Assembly: GCF_007860135.1 (NCBI RefSeq)
Contig: NZ_SJPV01000004.1
Location: forward strand, 310,001 to 374,000
Source: Novipirellula artificiosorum
GTDB taxonomy: Bacteria; Planctomycetota; Planctomycetia; Pirellulales; Pirellulaceae
Length of the DNA stretch: 64,000 nt
Direction: 5' to 3'
In this document: one piece after another, positions 16,978 to 27,609 of the stretch
Position numbering within the stretch: position 1 is the first letter of the stretch
Layout: the number at the start of each line of letters is the position of its first letter
The notes under the pieces: generated by a model
Database searches by the model: none
The model's input: only the letters and a program-made list of their open reading frames with translations
Told to the model about the DNA's origin: nothing
Translations under genes and position numbers: made by a program

Positions 16978-19496
16978 CGTATCGGCTCCGGATGATTCGA
17001 GGGACCCCATTCCGGCGTGGCGACTTTCGGTGCAACGAGGGTCATCGTCAACACCGTCAAGGAGCTAATCGGCATCAGGATCGCCGCGATCAACGGGCTG
17101 ATCACGCCGGTCATCGCCAGCACGGCGGCAATCAGATTGTAGCTGATCGAGATCGCGAAGTTCTCGCGAATGCAACGAGCGGTGATCCGAGCCGTTTGGA
17201 TGAGGGTCACGATCCCGCCTAAGTGGCTATTGCCAATCAAGATGGGCGCTGCCGCCAAACTGGCATTCGCTCCCCCGCGTAGCGCGACCCCCACATCGGC
17301 CGCGGCTAAGGCGGCTGCGTCATTCACTCCGTCGCCCACCATGACCACCGGCCCCTGACCCTTGGCTGTTTGGATCGCAGCGAGCTTTTGCTCTGGCGAT
17401 TGGTTCCCCAGAGCCTGTTCCGTGTCAACACCCAGGTTTGCTGCAACCGATCGAACGATCGACGGATGGTCACCCGAAAGGATCGAGATTTGCCAACCAC
17501 TCGATCGCAACCGCCCAATCACTTCGCGTGCTTCATGACGTAGCGGATCGCTGACACCTAGAATCCCCACGAGCGATCGATCCTGCAAAACCACCAACGG
17601 TGTCGATCCTGAGGCGAGGATCGTTTCCAATTGTGACTGCTCCGTGGGCGTCGGTGTGATGTCTCGTTGCGACAACCCTTGCACACCCCCAACGGTGTAT
17701 TCCATTCCGTCGACCGTTCCTTTCACTTCCACGCCAACGCGATTGTTCACAGCGGTCGCCGTCAAGCGAACGGCTTGATTAGCGTTTGCGAATTGTGTTA
17801 CCGCGCGAGCGATCGGGTGAGCCACATTCGATTCGATTGCTGCAGCCACGGCCAAAGCTTGATCATCGCCGAACCAATCGGTCACCTGCATGCGGCCTTG
17901 CGTTAACGTCCCCGTCTTATCGAAGAAAACGGTTCCTGGTTTGGCCAATTGCTCCAACGACTCTCCCGATCGCACAAGAATTCGCCGTTCCGCTAATCGA
18001 CCCACTGCAACGGCGATCGCAAGGGGCGTGGCCAATGCGAGCGCACAGGGGCATGCAACGATCAACAGGGCTACGCTGTGGTTGAGTGCCACCGACGAGT
18101 CGATTTGTAACCATACGATGGCGGTGATCATGGCAAGCCCCAAAACCACGCAAACAAACCAGCCACCGATGCGATTCGCAAGTTGGACGATCGGCGTCTT
18201 GCTGGCTGCGGCAGCAGCTACCGCTTGTGACAACTCGCCCAACCGAGTGGATTCGCCAATCGCGGTCGTGCGAATCTGAATGGGTGATTCCAAGTTGTCG
18301 GTTCCCGCTTCCACGTGATCGCCGACCGAGATCGCAACCGGGCGACTTTCCCCCGTCAACAACGATCGATCGACAAACGAGTCCCCCATCACGACCGCGC
18401 CGTCGACGGGAATGCTTTCGCCCGGTTCCACTCGAACAACATCTTCAAGCTCGATCTCGCGCGCTGGCACCCGAGACCGTTCGCCATCTTGTCCGACACG
18501 CGTTGCCGCGACGGGAGACAAGTTCAACAAAGCTGCGATCGACCGTCCGGCGTGATGCTGTTGACGTAGCTGAATCCAACGTCCAATCAAAAGGAAGAAC
18601 ACCAGCGTTGCAATGGAGTCAAAGTAGACTTCCGACGTGGTCACGAACAATCCGTAGACACTGGCCCCCCATCCCGCCAACAGCCCCACCGCAACCGGCA
18701 AATCCATGTGCGGTACTCGCATCTGCAACGACGCAACCGCGCCACGCAGGAACACTCGCCCAGGAATCCAGACGGCCAACGTACCGAGCCCCACACCCGT
18801 AAATCGCAGCAATTCACGATGGTTCGCCGCAATGCCGGTGAATGTACCCGCATAGAGCGCAACGGCAATCCACATTGCATTGGCAGCACAGAAACCCGCG
18901 ATGGCGACATCCACCAACAACCGCCGGCTCTCTTCCTCACTGGCTTCGCGTTGACTCGATGGGTCAAACGGAACCACGCGGTATCCGATCCTGTAAAGCA
19001 ATCGGCCAAGTTCACTCAGCCGAACCACTGCTGGATCGTAGACCAGCTGAACCGAACGCGAGTGCATTTGGACTTCGGCCGAATACCAACCGATCACATG
19101 ATTGGGTGCTTGTTCGATCAGCCACGCACAAGCGGCACAGTGCAGCCCGCCGATCGAGAGTCGCACTTTGGCCAATTGAATTCCATTCGGGCCTGACACC
19201 ATCTTGACGACCGATGGAGCGAGCAACTTCGGGTCATCAAGGTCTTCAAACGAACTCCGTGACGGATCCGAAAGGGTATCCGTAGGGTTGCAGTCACGCA
19301 GAGCGTAAAAGTCTTCGAGCCCCCAACCGTGGATCAGTTGCCAAGCGCCGCGACAACCATTGCAACAAAATGCCGGTTCGGATTCGTCACGCGGCTTCGG
19401 CGCAGGCAAACCACAATGCACACATTCGACGGTTTGCTTTGTGGGTTGTGACTCAAGCTTCGTCGCTTCTTCTCGCTGGTTCGATGTGGTGTTCAT
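16974..19496 (-). CDS. ccoI: copper-translocating P-type ATPase for cbb3 assembly (CcoI/FixI)
   Basis: An 840-residue P1B ATPase. The N-terminal CVHCGLPAP and FCCNGCRGAWQLIH segments are the metal-binding region typical of FixI/CcoI, followed by an HMA-like GLHCAACAWLIEQ motif. About eight membrane helices follow, with the ion-binding CPCALALATPLA, the phosphorylation motif DKTGTLTQG and the hinge GDGVNDAAAL. CcoI moves Cu(I) across the inner membrane to supply the CuB site of CcoN. It overlaps the SafE-like gene upstream and ccoS downstream by 4 bp each, so translation of all three is coupled. Confidence 0.95.
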   Translation of the reverse strand: MNTTSNQREEATKLESQPTKQTVECVHCGLPAPKPRDESEPAFCCNGCRGAWQLIHGWGLEDFYALRDCNPTDTLSDPSRSSFEDLDDPKLLAPSVVKMVSGPNGIQLAKVRLSIGGLHCAACAWLIEQAPNHVIGWYSAEVQMHSRSVQLVYDPAVVRLSELGRLLYRIGYRVVPFDPSSQREASEEESRRLLVDVAIAGFCAANAMWIAVALYAGTFTGIAANHRELLRFTGVGLGTLAVWIPGRVFLRGAVASLQMRVPHMDLPVAVGLLAGWGASVYGLFVTTSEVYFDSIATLVFFLLIGRWIQLRQQHHAGRSIAALLNLSPVAATRVGQDGERSRVPAREIELEDVVRVEPGESIPVDGAVVMGDSFVDRSLLTGESRPVAISVGDHVEAGTDNLESPIQIRTTAIGESTRLGELSQAVAAAAASKTPIVQLANRIGGWFVCVVLGLAMITAIVWLQIDSSVALNHSVALLIVACPCALALATPLAIAVAVGRLAERRILVRSGESLEQLAKPGTVFFDKTGTLTQGRMQVTDWFGDDQALAVAAAIESNVAHPIARAVTQFANANQAVRLTATAVNNRVGVEVKGTVDGMEYTVGGVQGLSQRDITPTPTEQSQLETILASGSTPLVVLQDRSLVGILGVSDPLRHEAREVIGRLRSSGWQISILSGDHPSIVRSVAANLGVDTEQALGNQSPEQKLAAIQTAKGQGPVVMVGDGVNDAAALAAADVGVALRGGANASLAAAPILIGNSHLGGIVTLIQTARITARCIRENFAISISYNLIAAVLAMTGVISPLIAAILMPISSLTVLTMTLVAPKVATPEWGPSNHPEPIR

Positions 19497-20377
19497 TCCA
19501 CCTCATCTGCCTCGGACGGCGTCTCGGATGGGGCGGCTTCCTCGGCACAACAACACGCTGGGGTGTCCGAATCTGCGTCCGAGCTCTCCTCAGCCGTTTC
19601 GGAGGCCTGCGGCGCAACACCGCCGGCGCAACAAGGCAACGGTTCGTCCTTCAATTCGATCAACGACGTTGGGGTGATTTCGTCTGCCATCTTCGGCGAC
19701 ACCAAGCTTGACACATCGACCGCCGCACGACCCGTGACCGTGTAAAGCCCCGTCGCAATCAACAACAGACTGGCCGCAATCGGTAATGCGCCTCGGAGCT
19801 TGGGGGTTAAAGAATGGATGCCCACCAACATCGCCGTCAATGCAGGGAGCGTACCGACCCAGAATGCGAACATCACGACAATCGAAGACACCAATCCGCC
19901 CGTCCCCGCTGCAACCAAAACGAAAAGGTAGAGCCACCCACAGGGCAGCCAGGTTGTGATCAAACCTCCCAAGAACGCCTTTCCATTCGCACCACGACGT
20001 TCGATCAGTGGTTTCGCCTTCTGTAGAACCGACGCGACCGTGGATGGCCCCGACGACGCGGAAAACCAACCAGCAAACCGTGGATGCAGTTGGGCAAGTC
20101 GGTACAGCCCGACAAGAATCAGCAGCGAGCCCGCGATCTTGGCAGCGGCGGACTGAAAGCCCACCATCTCGCCTCCAAATGATACCGCGGCGCCAAGAAT
20201 CCCGGCTGCAAACGCCGCAATCATGTAAGTCGAAAGACGCCCAAGATGATAGGAGACCATCGTTGCCCGACTCGATCCACCTCCGGTCACCCATAACGCC
20301 AACGGTCCGCACATGCCGATGCAGTGCAAGCTTCCGATAAGACTGGCAACGAATACCGCCATGCCAAGCGTCAACAC
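19493..20377 (-). CDS. SafE/TauE-like (UreH/DsbD-type) membrane protein of the cco cluster
   Basis: A 294-residue protein with about six membrane helices. The paired motifs SLIGSLHCIGMCGPLAL and TTWLPCGWLYLF, with Cys in membrane segments, match the DsbD-like family (sulfite exporter TauE/SafE relatives) commonly found between ccoH and ccoI. It probably takes part in copper or thiol handling during oxidase assembly. The last ~55 residues are unusual: acidic, with a CC pair (LPCCAGG) and a CCC triplet (PACCCAEE), a plausible metal-binding tail. It overlaps ccoI by 4 bp and follows ccoH after 2 bp. Confidence 0.85.
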   Translation of the reverse strand: MLTLGMAVFVASLIGSLHCIGMCGPLALWVTGGGSSRATMVSYHLGRLSTYMIAAFAAGILGAAVSFGGEMVGFQSAAAKIAGSLLILVGLYRLAQLHPRFAGWFSASSGPSTVASVLQKAKPLIERRGANGKAFLGGLITTWLPCGWLYLFVLVAAGTGGLVSSIVVMFAFWVGTLPALTAMLVGIHSLTPKLRGALPIAASLLLIATGLYTVTGRAAVDVSSLVSPKMADEITPTSLIELKDEPLPCCAGGVAPQASETAEESSDADSDTPACCCAEEAAPSETPSEADEVE

Positions 20378-20379
20378 AA

Positions 20380-20910
20380 CTAGCTACCTTCGGAGTTCGA
20401 ATGTTTGGGGTTGTGGACCATCACAACCTGGGACTGCACAAAACGGTTGCCGTCGGAATCGACCAAGTCGATATTGGCTTGCCAAAGTCCATCGATCGGT
20501 ACACAGCCGGTGATTCCAAACGTCCCTTCCGAGCTGACCGGCAGTTGGATCCGATCAATCTCGGACGCATGCGAATGGTGGTACAGTTCAAGGGTTCCCG
20601 ATGCAATCGAAATGGGGGCCCCGTCGACGTCGAGCAATTGCCCCTGCAAACCGACCTTGGAGCCTTCTTTCATGGGAAGTAGTGTCAACTTCCAGCCGAG
20701 TTCACGCGATGCGGCCTCGGCTTGGACTTGATCGTCCCAATGCAGCGCCTTTTCATAGTAATCCGGTAAAACGGCGGCGGAGGGATCATTGGTCGCAAGC
20801 ACCACCGCAACCACGCCCACAGCGACCTGCGCCGTCAACAATGCGACGACGAAACCACCCCAGCGAATAGCCGCCCGATGGTTTGCGATCCGATTTGATT
20901 CACTGTTCAT
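20380..20910 (-). CDS. ccoH: cbb3 oxidase assembly protein FixH/CcoH
   Basis: A 176-residue protein with one N-terminal membrane helix (WGGFVVALLTAQVAVGVVAVVLA) and a periplasmic beta domain. Hallmarks are PDYYEKALHWDDQVQAEAASRELGW, typical of FixH, and a late hydrophobic beta region LWQANIDLVDSDGNRF. FixH/CcoH supports assembly and stability of the cbb3 complex. Its start overlaps the ccoG stop by 4 bp. Confidence 0.9.
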   Translation of the reverse strand: MNSESNRIANHRAAIRWGGFVVALLTAQVAVGVVAVVLATNDPSAAVLPDYYEKALHWDDQVQAEAASRELGWKLTLLPMKEGSKVGLQGQLLDVDGAPISIASGTLELYHHSHASEIDRIQLPVSSEGTFGITGCVPIDGLWQANIDLVDSDGNRFVQSQVVMVHNPKHSNSEGS

Positions 20911-22358
20911 CGTCGCGGTCCTAACAGTTGCATTTTCAAAAATCGTTCATTCCCAACATCATCGGTCACTCGCATCTTACCATCGGCGTTGCCAGATGGG
21001 CCAAACGCTTTGGTTGGAATTTCGACCATGATCGGCACCAAGGTGGTTCCGTTGCTTTGAAGCGTGGGTTTCTCGACTTCGATTTCATGAATCGTTGCCG
21101 ATTCAGGCTCGACCATTTCAATTGTGTATTGCCGGGTCTCATTCGTCCGGTTGACCAAACGCAAGCGAAATTGGTTGCTGATCGTGCCTTGGTCTTGGCG
21201 GGTGAACGGACTCCCCTTGCCACGAATCACGCGTGCATCAAAGGCGTACTTGGTTGACAAGACTCCGATAAAAGCGATTCCAACCGCCAACAACAATGCG
21301 GGGTAGGCCACCGTGCGTAGTCGGAAAAGTTTGGGGGGATTCCCGGTCAGGGCATCTTGAGAACTGTAGCGGATCAACCCGGTCGGCTTCCCCACCTTGG
21401 TCATCACCGAATCGCAGGCGTCGATGCACTGAGTGCAGTTGATGCATTCCAGTTGCAACCCATCGCGAATGTCGATGCCCGTTGGGCAAACCACGACACA
21501 TTGGTTGCAAGCCACGCAATCGCCCGCGCCGTCATCGGGTTTCCGACGGCCCTTCTTTCGAGGTTCACCTCGATTGGGATCGTAAGCGACAATCAAACTT
21601 TGCCGGTCCAACATGACCGACTGAAAGCGACCATAAGGACAAGCGATCAAACAGGTCTGCTCACGAAAGTACAGAAAGTCAAACATCATCAGCGCGGTCA
21701 CTCCCCCCATCACCACGAATGCGATGGGGTGTTCCAGCGGAGAACTTCGCATCCAATCGCCCAAACGATCGGTACCGACAAAGTACGCAATGAACGTGTT
21801 TGCAAGTAAAAAGCATAACAACAAGTAAACAGCCCAGCGGGCAAGTCGCCGCCAGCCTTCGATCTTGTGTTTAGGTTTCCCCCCTTTGCCCTTGGTCCCT
21901 TCGAACAAACGATCAATCGGGCGGAACACATATTCCATGTAAACCGTTTGCGGACATGCCCAACCGCACCAAACACGGCCGGTCAGCGCGGTGGCCAAGA
22001 CGATCGTCAGGAATCCACCAAGCATGACCAAGGCAAGTAACAACGTATCGGTGGGCAAGAAGGTATGACCAAGAAACACGAACCTTCGTGCCGGAATGTC
22101 CAGCAACACCGGCGGCATGCCGCCAAATCGAACATGCGGCAAAATGATAAAGAATGCCATCAAGGCATAGGCAAAGGCACGCCGTCGCTTCCACCAGAAC
22201 CCCCGCGACAACCGAGGCCGTAGCCATCGACGTGAACCATCTTTTTCAAGGGTGCTGAGCACATGATCGGGTGCTTCAAGCATTGCGGAATGTTGCAGGG
22301 AATCGCCCGATTTCTCACCTGCAATCGGCAAGTCGCTAGGGGGCGTCGAACTACTCAT
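20907..22358 (-). CDS. ccoG: cytochrome oxidase accessory protein CcoG (FixG), 4Fe-4S
   Basis: A 483-residue membrane protein with several helices, a GRVWCGWACPQTVYMEYVFRPI motif and two ferredoxin-type clusters: CVACNQCVVVCPTG and CINCTQCIDACDS. The C-terminal ~150 residues form an Ig-like periplasmic domain. CcoG homologues reduce Cu(II) to Cu(I) for cbb3 assembly. It is followed by overlapping ccoH. A 177-bp gap with a hairpin separates it from ccoP, so assembly genes may be expressed at a different level from the structural genes. Confidence 0.94.
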   Translation of the reverse strand: MSSSTPPSDLPIAGEKSGDSLQHSAMLEAPDHVLSTLEKDGSRRWLRPRLSRGFWWKRRRAFAYALMAFFIILPHVRFGGMPPVLLDIPARRFVFLGHTFLPTDTLLLALVMLGGFLTIVLATALTGRVWCGWACPQTVYMEYVFRPIDRLFEGTKGKGGKPKHKIEGWRRLARWAVYLLLCFLLANTFIAYFVGTDRLGDWMRSSPLEHPIAFVVMGGVTALMMFDFLYFREQTCLIACPYGRFQSVMLDRQSLIVAYDPNRGEPRKKGRRKPDDGAGDCVACNQCVVVCPTGIDIRDGLQLECINCTQCIDACDSVMTKVGKPTGLIRYSSQDALTGNPPKLFRLRTVAYPALLLAVGIAFIGVLSTKYAFDARVIRGKGSPFTRQDQGTISNQFRLRLVNRTNETRQYTIEMVEPESATIHEIEVEKPTLQSNGTTLVPIMVEIPTKAFGPSGNADGKMRVTDDVGNERFLKMQLLGPRR

Positions 22359-22464
22359 GTCGGTGTCGCGTCCTAATCAGGAGCGTGGATGGTAAATCAA
22401 TGTGGCAAGTCGACGCTCAACGGTATCGCTGCAGTTCAACCAAGTCGGCTGCCTTCGCGGTGAG

Positions 22465-22487
22465 CGTTCCCCCCGCGAAAGGGAACG
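22465..22487. promoter_or_regulatory. intercistronic hairpin between ccoP and ccoG
   Basis: CGTTCCC and GGGAACG form a perfect 7-bp stem with a nine-base loop in the 177-bp gap between ccoP and ccoG. In the minus-strand transcript it could stabilise the upstream ccoNOQP message or attenuate transcription into the assembly genes. No T tract follows, so it is not called a terminator. Confidence 0.35.
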
Positions 22488-22535
22488 ACAACGCTGCGCA
22501 GCCCGAGCGTCTCCTCCTAAAGTAATAACCGGCGA

Positions 22536-23246
22536 CTAGGTCGAACCGTCACCCGAATCGTCGGATCCCGTTCCGGTTTCGTCAGCATCCGCCTGCTCTG
22601 TGGGGGGAGCAGCCGGCCAAGGATCGATTTTTCGGCCTTCGGGCTGCTTGGCACTTGCAGGCTCGGTTCCACGCAGACTGGCCACGTAGCTTGCCGCCAA
22701 CACAATCTCGTTCGTCGACAACCGGTTCTTCCACGCAGGCATCGCACCACCGCCAGCTCCATTTTGCAGGACTGTCAGAATATCGCCGATGTCTTTGACA
22801 TTCTTGTATTCCTCATCGGTCAAGTTGGGTCCCACAAGCCCTCCGCCATCGGCGCCATGGCAAGAGACGCAATTGGTTTTGAAAACGGTTTGACCGACCC
22901 GCAACCAAGAGGGTTCGTACAGAAACTTGACCACCGTTTCGCGATCCTGTTTCAACTCTCCAATCTCTTCAAATTGCAAGCGGATGTTTGCAGCCAACGC
23001 CTTGTCATATCTCGCTTCCACAGTCCGCCCTTCGGCACCACCGTGATAGTACGCCCAATACGGAAATGCAAACGCGATCGACCCAATGAACAACCACTTC
23101 CACCAGCCCGGCAACGGATTGTCAAACTCTTGAATTCCGTCGTAAGCATGGCCCGTCAACGGATCGTCGGGAATATGCCCAACCACCTCATCTTGCGCCG
23201 TTGACAAAGCGGGTTCATTCAACGCTTCGTTAGCAGGTTTATTCAT
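22536..23246 (-). CDS. ccoP: cbb3 oxidase subunit III (CcoP), single-heme form
   Basis: A 236-residue protein. The N-terminal AYDGIQEFDNPLPGWWKWLFIG is the typical CcoP entry into its membrane helix, followed by one c-type heme motif (NCVSCHGADGGGLVGPNLTD) with a likely axial Met in GAMPAWKNRL. Canonical CcoP has two heme c domains; here only one CxxCH is present and the region before it is a short helical linker. The C-terminal tail is acidic and low-complexity. ATG at 23246 overlaps the ccoQ stop by 8 bp. Confidence 0.92.
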   Translation of the reverse strand: MNKPANEALNEPALSTAQDEVVGHIPDDPLTGHAYDGIQEFDNPLPGWWKWLFIGSIAFAFPYWAYYHGGAEGRTVEARYDKALAANIRLQFEEIGELKQDRETVVKFLYEPSWLRVGQTVFKTNCVSCHGADGGGLVGPNLTDEEYKNVKDIGDILTVLQNGAGGGAMPAWKNRLSTNEIVLAASYVASLRGTEPASAKQPEGRKIDPWPAAPPTEQADADETGTGSDDSGDGST

Positions 23247-23418
23247 CGCGGGGAGTCTCCACGTTATCGGAAAGCGGAATGGCGGCAAATCGGTCTGTCG
23301 CGTTGCGTGACAATCGCAAGGTCGCAAGCAGCATCAAGCCGAAGGCAAAGCAAAACAACAGCAACGCCCATTCGGCACAATCGCTGTAGTCGATTCCTCG
23401 GATTACATCAGTTAGCAT
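23239..23418 (-). CDS. ccoQ: CcoQ-like small subunit of cbb3 oxidase
   Basis: A 59-residue frame read directly from the reverse strand: MLTDVIRGIDYSDCAEWALL, then one membrane helix (LLLFCFAFGLMLLATLRL) and a short polar tail ending ETPRDE. Position between ccoNO and ccoP, length and single helix fit CcoQ/FixQ, which stabilises CcoP in the complex. Its TAA overlaps the ccoP start (ATGAATAA). Primary sequence conservation of CcoQ is weak, so the call rests on context and topology. Confidence 0.75.
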   Translation of the reverse strand: MLTDVIRGIDYSDCAEWALLLFCFAFGLMLLATLRLSRNATDRFAAIPLSDNVETPRDE

Positions 23419-23512
23419 CGGTGGTCACTTTGAAACGTTGGGAAAACCGCAGGGTTGTCACCCCGCTCGGTCGTTGCGGAGCCGAAAACAGGACGATTTC
23501 GGCCTCGGTCGG

Positions 23513-25912
<2,400 letters not shown>

Positions 25913-26034
25913 CTTTTCTTCCTTTTGATCACAATCGAGGGGTGTGAACCGACGGAACGAATGCACACCAGGATACGGCATGCGAGATGAGCGTCCGCTA
26001 AAAGTGCGCGATTATGCCACATTAGCCAATGCGG

Positions 26035-26058
26035 CACTTTGTCGCATGCGACAAAGTG
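26035..26058. promoter_or_regulatory. 24-bp perfect palindrome, candidate operator of the cco operon
   Basis: CACTTTGTCGCA is followed directly by its reverse complement TGCGACAAAGTG, a perfect 12+12 palindrome about 120 bp before the ccoNO start. Its half-site GCGACAAA recurs twice upstream of the Alternative Complex III operon (41741 and 41830). This is the sort of site a dimeric repressor or activator would bind; which protein is unknown. Confidence 0.55.
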
Positions 26059-26242
26059 AGCACGATTTCACGAGAATTTACGATAAAAATCGGTTTTACG
26101 CAAAGTGGGCTCTGTGCTTTCAGCTTGGTTTCGTCCGCAATTCTGAACGACAGCTTCAGCTGGAAGTTGACTTTCTGTGCGGATTTGCTCACTCAGCCCA
26201 CGATTGTGTCACACTCGCTACAGACAGCCAATTCTAACCGAC

Positions 26243-26284
26243 CTCCTCGGTTGTCAACACAGTCTCCTCGGGTGTCAACACAGT
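26243..26284. repeat. tandem 21-bp direct repeat
   Basis: Two adjacent 21-bp copies (26243-26263 and 26264-26284), both beginning CTCCTCGG and ending TGTCAACACAGT, differ at one position. They lie about 180 bp upstream of the Cys-rich outer-membrane protein gene. Confidence 0.7.
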
Positions 26285-26294
26285 GAAAACTGTG
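26279..26294. terminator. small GAAA-loop hairpin
   Basis: CACAGT-GAAA-ACTGTG gives a 6-bp stem with a GNRA tetraloop, overlapping the end of the second 21-bp repeat. It could form in a leader transcript of the downstream gene. There is no T tract, so terminator function is doubtful. Confidence 0.25.
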
Positions 26295-26459
26295 GAAGTT
26301 TAGGGGTTTTGAGGCTTGATTGCGCCGCGGCTACAAGTTGCGAACGATTCTGCGGTGGGTGGTCGATAACCTCCGGTGAAAGGCGGCGTGGCTGGTCAAA
26401 GAAATGTGTTTTGGTCATCTGCAACCGTGGCAACGAAATGAGTCCAGGAAGGAAAAATC

Positions 26460-27512
26460 ATGAAACGATTGACTGTTGCATTCGGGGGGCTGCTGATGGC
26501 CTCGATGATTGCTCCGAGTGCACATGCACTCGATTTGTTTGGCTGTAATCAGGGATGTGATTCGGGGTGTACAACGGCGTGTGATCTCTCTGGTTGCGAT
26601 GGCGGCTGCGACAGCGGTTGCGACTCCTGCGCCCTTGGATGCGGCATGGGGAGTTGTTTGGGCGAACTCTCGCCGCTGAAATGGATCAAGCCGAGCGATC
26701 GTTGCTTCGATGATTTCATCAGCCCCATGATCGACTTTGTCCATTTCGAGGATCCTCGAAATGTCACGGAGCTCCGGCCGATTTTTGTATCCCATCAATT
26801 TCCCAGCACGCTTCAGCCTAGTGGCATCTCCGCGGGCGGTAGCCTTCAATTGTTCGCACTTCAGTTCCGAATTGCTTTGACGGACCGGTTGAGCTTGATT
26901 GCGGTCAAAGACGGCTACGTGATTGACAACGTCGACGGAACCCTTGGTGGCATACTCGCCTCGGGGTGGGCCGATGTGACCGCGGGGCTCAAATACAACC
27001 TGATTCGCAATACAAAAACCGGATCGCTGCTTTCGGGTGGTTTCACTTACGAAATCCCGCTTGGAACCGAACGAACAGGTCAGGCGGTCGGTGACGGAGA
27101 ATTCCATTTCTTCGCAACGGGCGGGCAGCGTTTGCTCGACGGCAATGCTCACGTGTTGAGCTCCTTCGGTTGGCAACTTCCCGTTGACCAATCGGTTCAG
27201 AGCACGACCGTTCACTGGAACAACCATCTTGATGTCAAGTTGACCGACAGCCTCTACCTGTTCACCGAAAACTCTTGGTGGCACTGGACCCAGGACGCCA
27301 GCGTCGGCGCTGAGTTGGGCGTTTCAGGACAAGATCTCCTTAACTTGAGTGCGACGAATGTCGCGGGCAACGATTTGGTGACGCAAAACGTGGGTGCAAA
27401 ATACAAGCCTCGACGCAACTTCGAAGCAGGGCTTGCCTACGAGTTCCCGTTGACCGACTTCAAGGATGTGATCAAAGACCGCGTGATGATTGATATGATC
27501 TTTCGGTACTAG
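26460..27512 (+). CDS. exported Cys-rich protein with outer-membrane beta-barrel-like C-terminus
   Basis: A 350-residue protein with a signal peptide (MKRLTVAFGGLLMASMIAPSAHA) and a good ribosome-binding site (AGGAAGG before ATG). Residues ~28-67 are densely Cys-rich, with repeated GCDSGC-type units. The rest has alternating aromatic/polar strands and ends with MIDMIFRY, the C-terminal aromatic typical of outer-membrane barrels, as in transporter or channel families of planctomycetes. I do not recognise a named family. It is monocistronic, with a strong hairpin downstream. The Cys cluster could cross-link to the protein-rich envelope or bind metal; this is inference. Confidence 0.7.
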   Translation: MKRLTVAFGGLLMASMIAPSAHALDLFGCNQGCDSGCTTACDLSGCDGGCDSGCDSCALGCGMGSCLGELSPLKWIKPSDRCFDDFISPMIDFVHFEDPRNVTELRPIFVSHQFPSTLQPSGISAGGSLQLFALQFRIALTDRLSLIAVKDGYVIDNVDGTLGGILASGWADVTAGLKYNLIRNTKTGSLLSGGFTYEIPLGTERTGQAVGDGEFHFFATGGQRLLDGNAHVLSSFGWQLPVDQSVQSTTVHWNNHLDVKLTDSLYLFTENSWWHWTQDASVGAELGVSGQDLLNLSATNVAGNDLVTQNVGAKYKPRRNFEAGLAYEFPLTDFKDVIKDRVMIDMIFRY

Positions 27513-27542
27513 ACCCAATCGAGCAGCCAAAGTCTTCGCGAT

Positions 27543-27586
27543 CCAGCCATCGGCGGCCCATGCTGTCGATGGCTGGCTTCGTTTTC
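27543..27586 (+). terminator. hairpin followed by T-rich tract after the Cys-rich protein gene
   Basis: CCAGCCATCG (27543-27552) pairs perfectly with CGATGGCTGG (27567-27576) around a 14-base loop, followed by CTTCGTTTTCTC. The position 31 bp after the stop codon fits a rho-independent terminator for the plus-strand gene. Confidence 0.65.
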
Positions 27587-27609
27587 TCTCGGCGTGAAGG
27601 TCGCCGCTC

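Larger units (their letters stand above)
25913..26459. promoter_or_regulatory. 547-bp divergent regulatory region (ccoNO / Cys-rich outer-membrane protein)
   Basis: No coding frame is supported. The region holds the 24-bp palindrome at 26035-26058 on the cco side and, nearer the plus-strand gene, a 21-bp tandem duplication (26243-26284) that runs into a GAAA-loop hairpin (26279-26294). Promoters for both genes are expected here. Confidence 0.5.

Noticed and set aside
25925..25938. FNR-box-like TTGAT-CACA-ATCGA near ccoNO
   Set aside because: One mismatch from the TTGATNNNNATCAA consensus, but it lies only 13 bases before the chosen start codon, too close to work as a typical activator site; likely chance.
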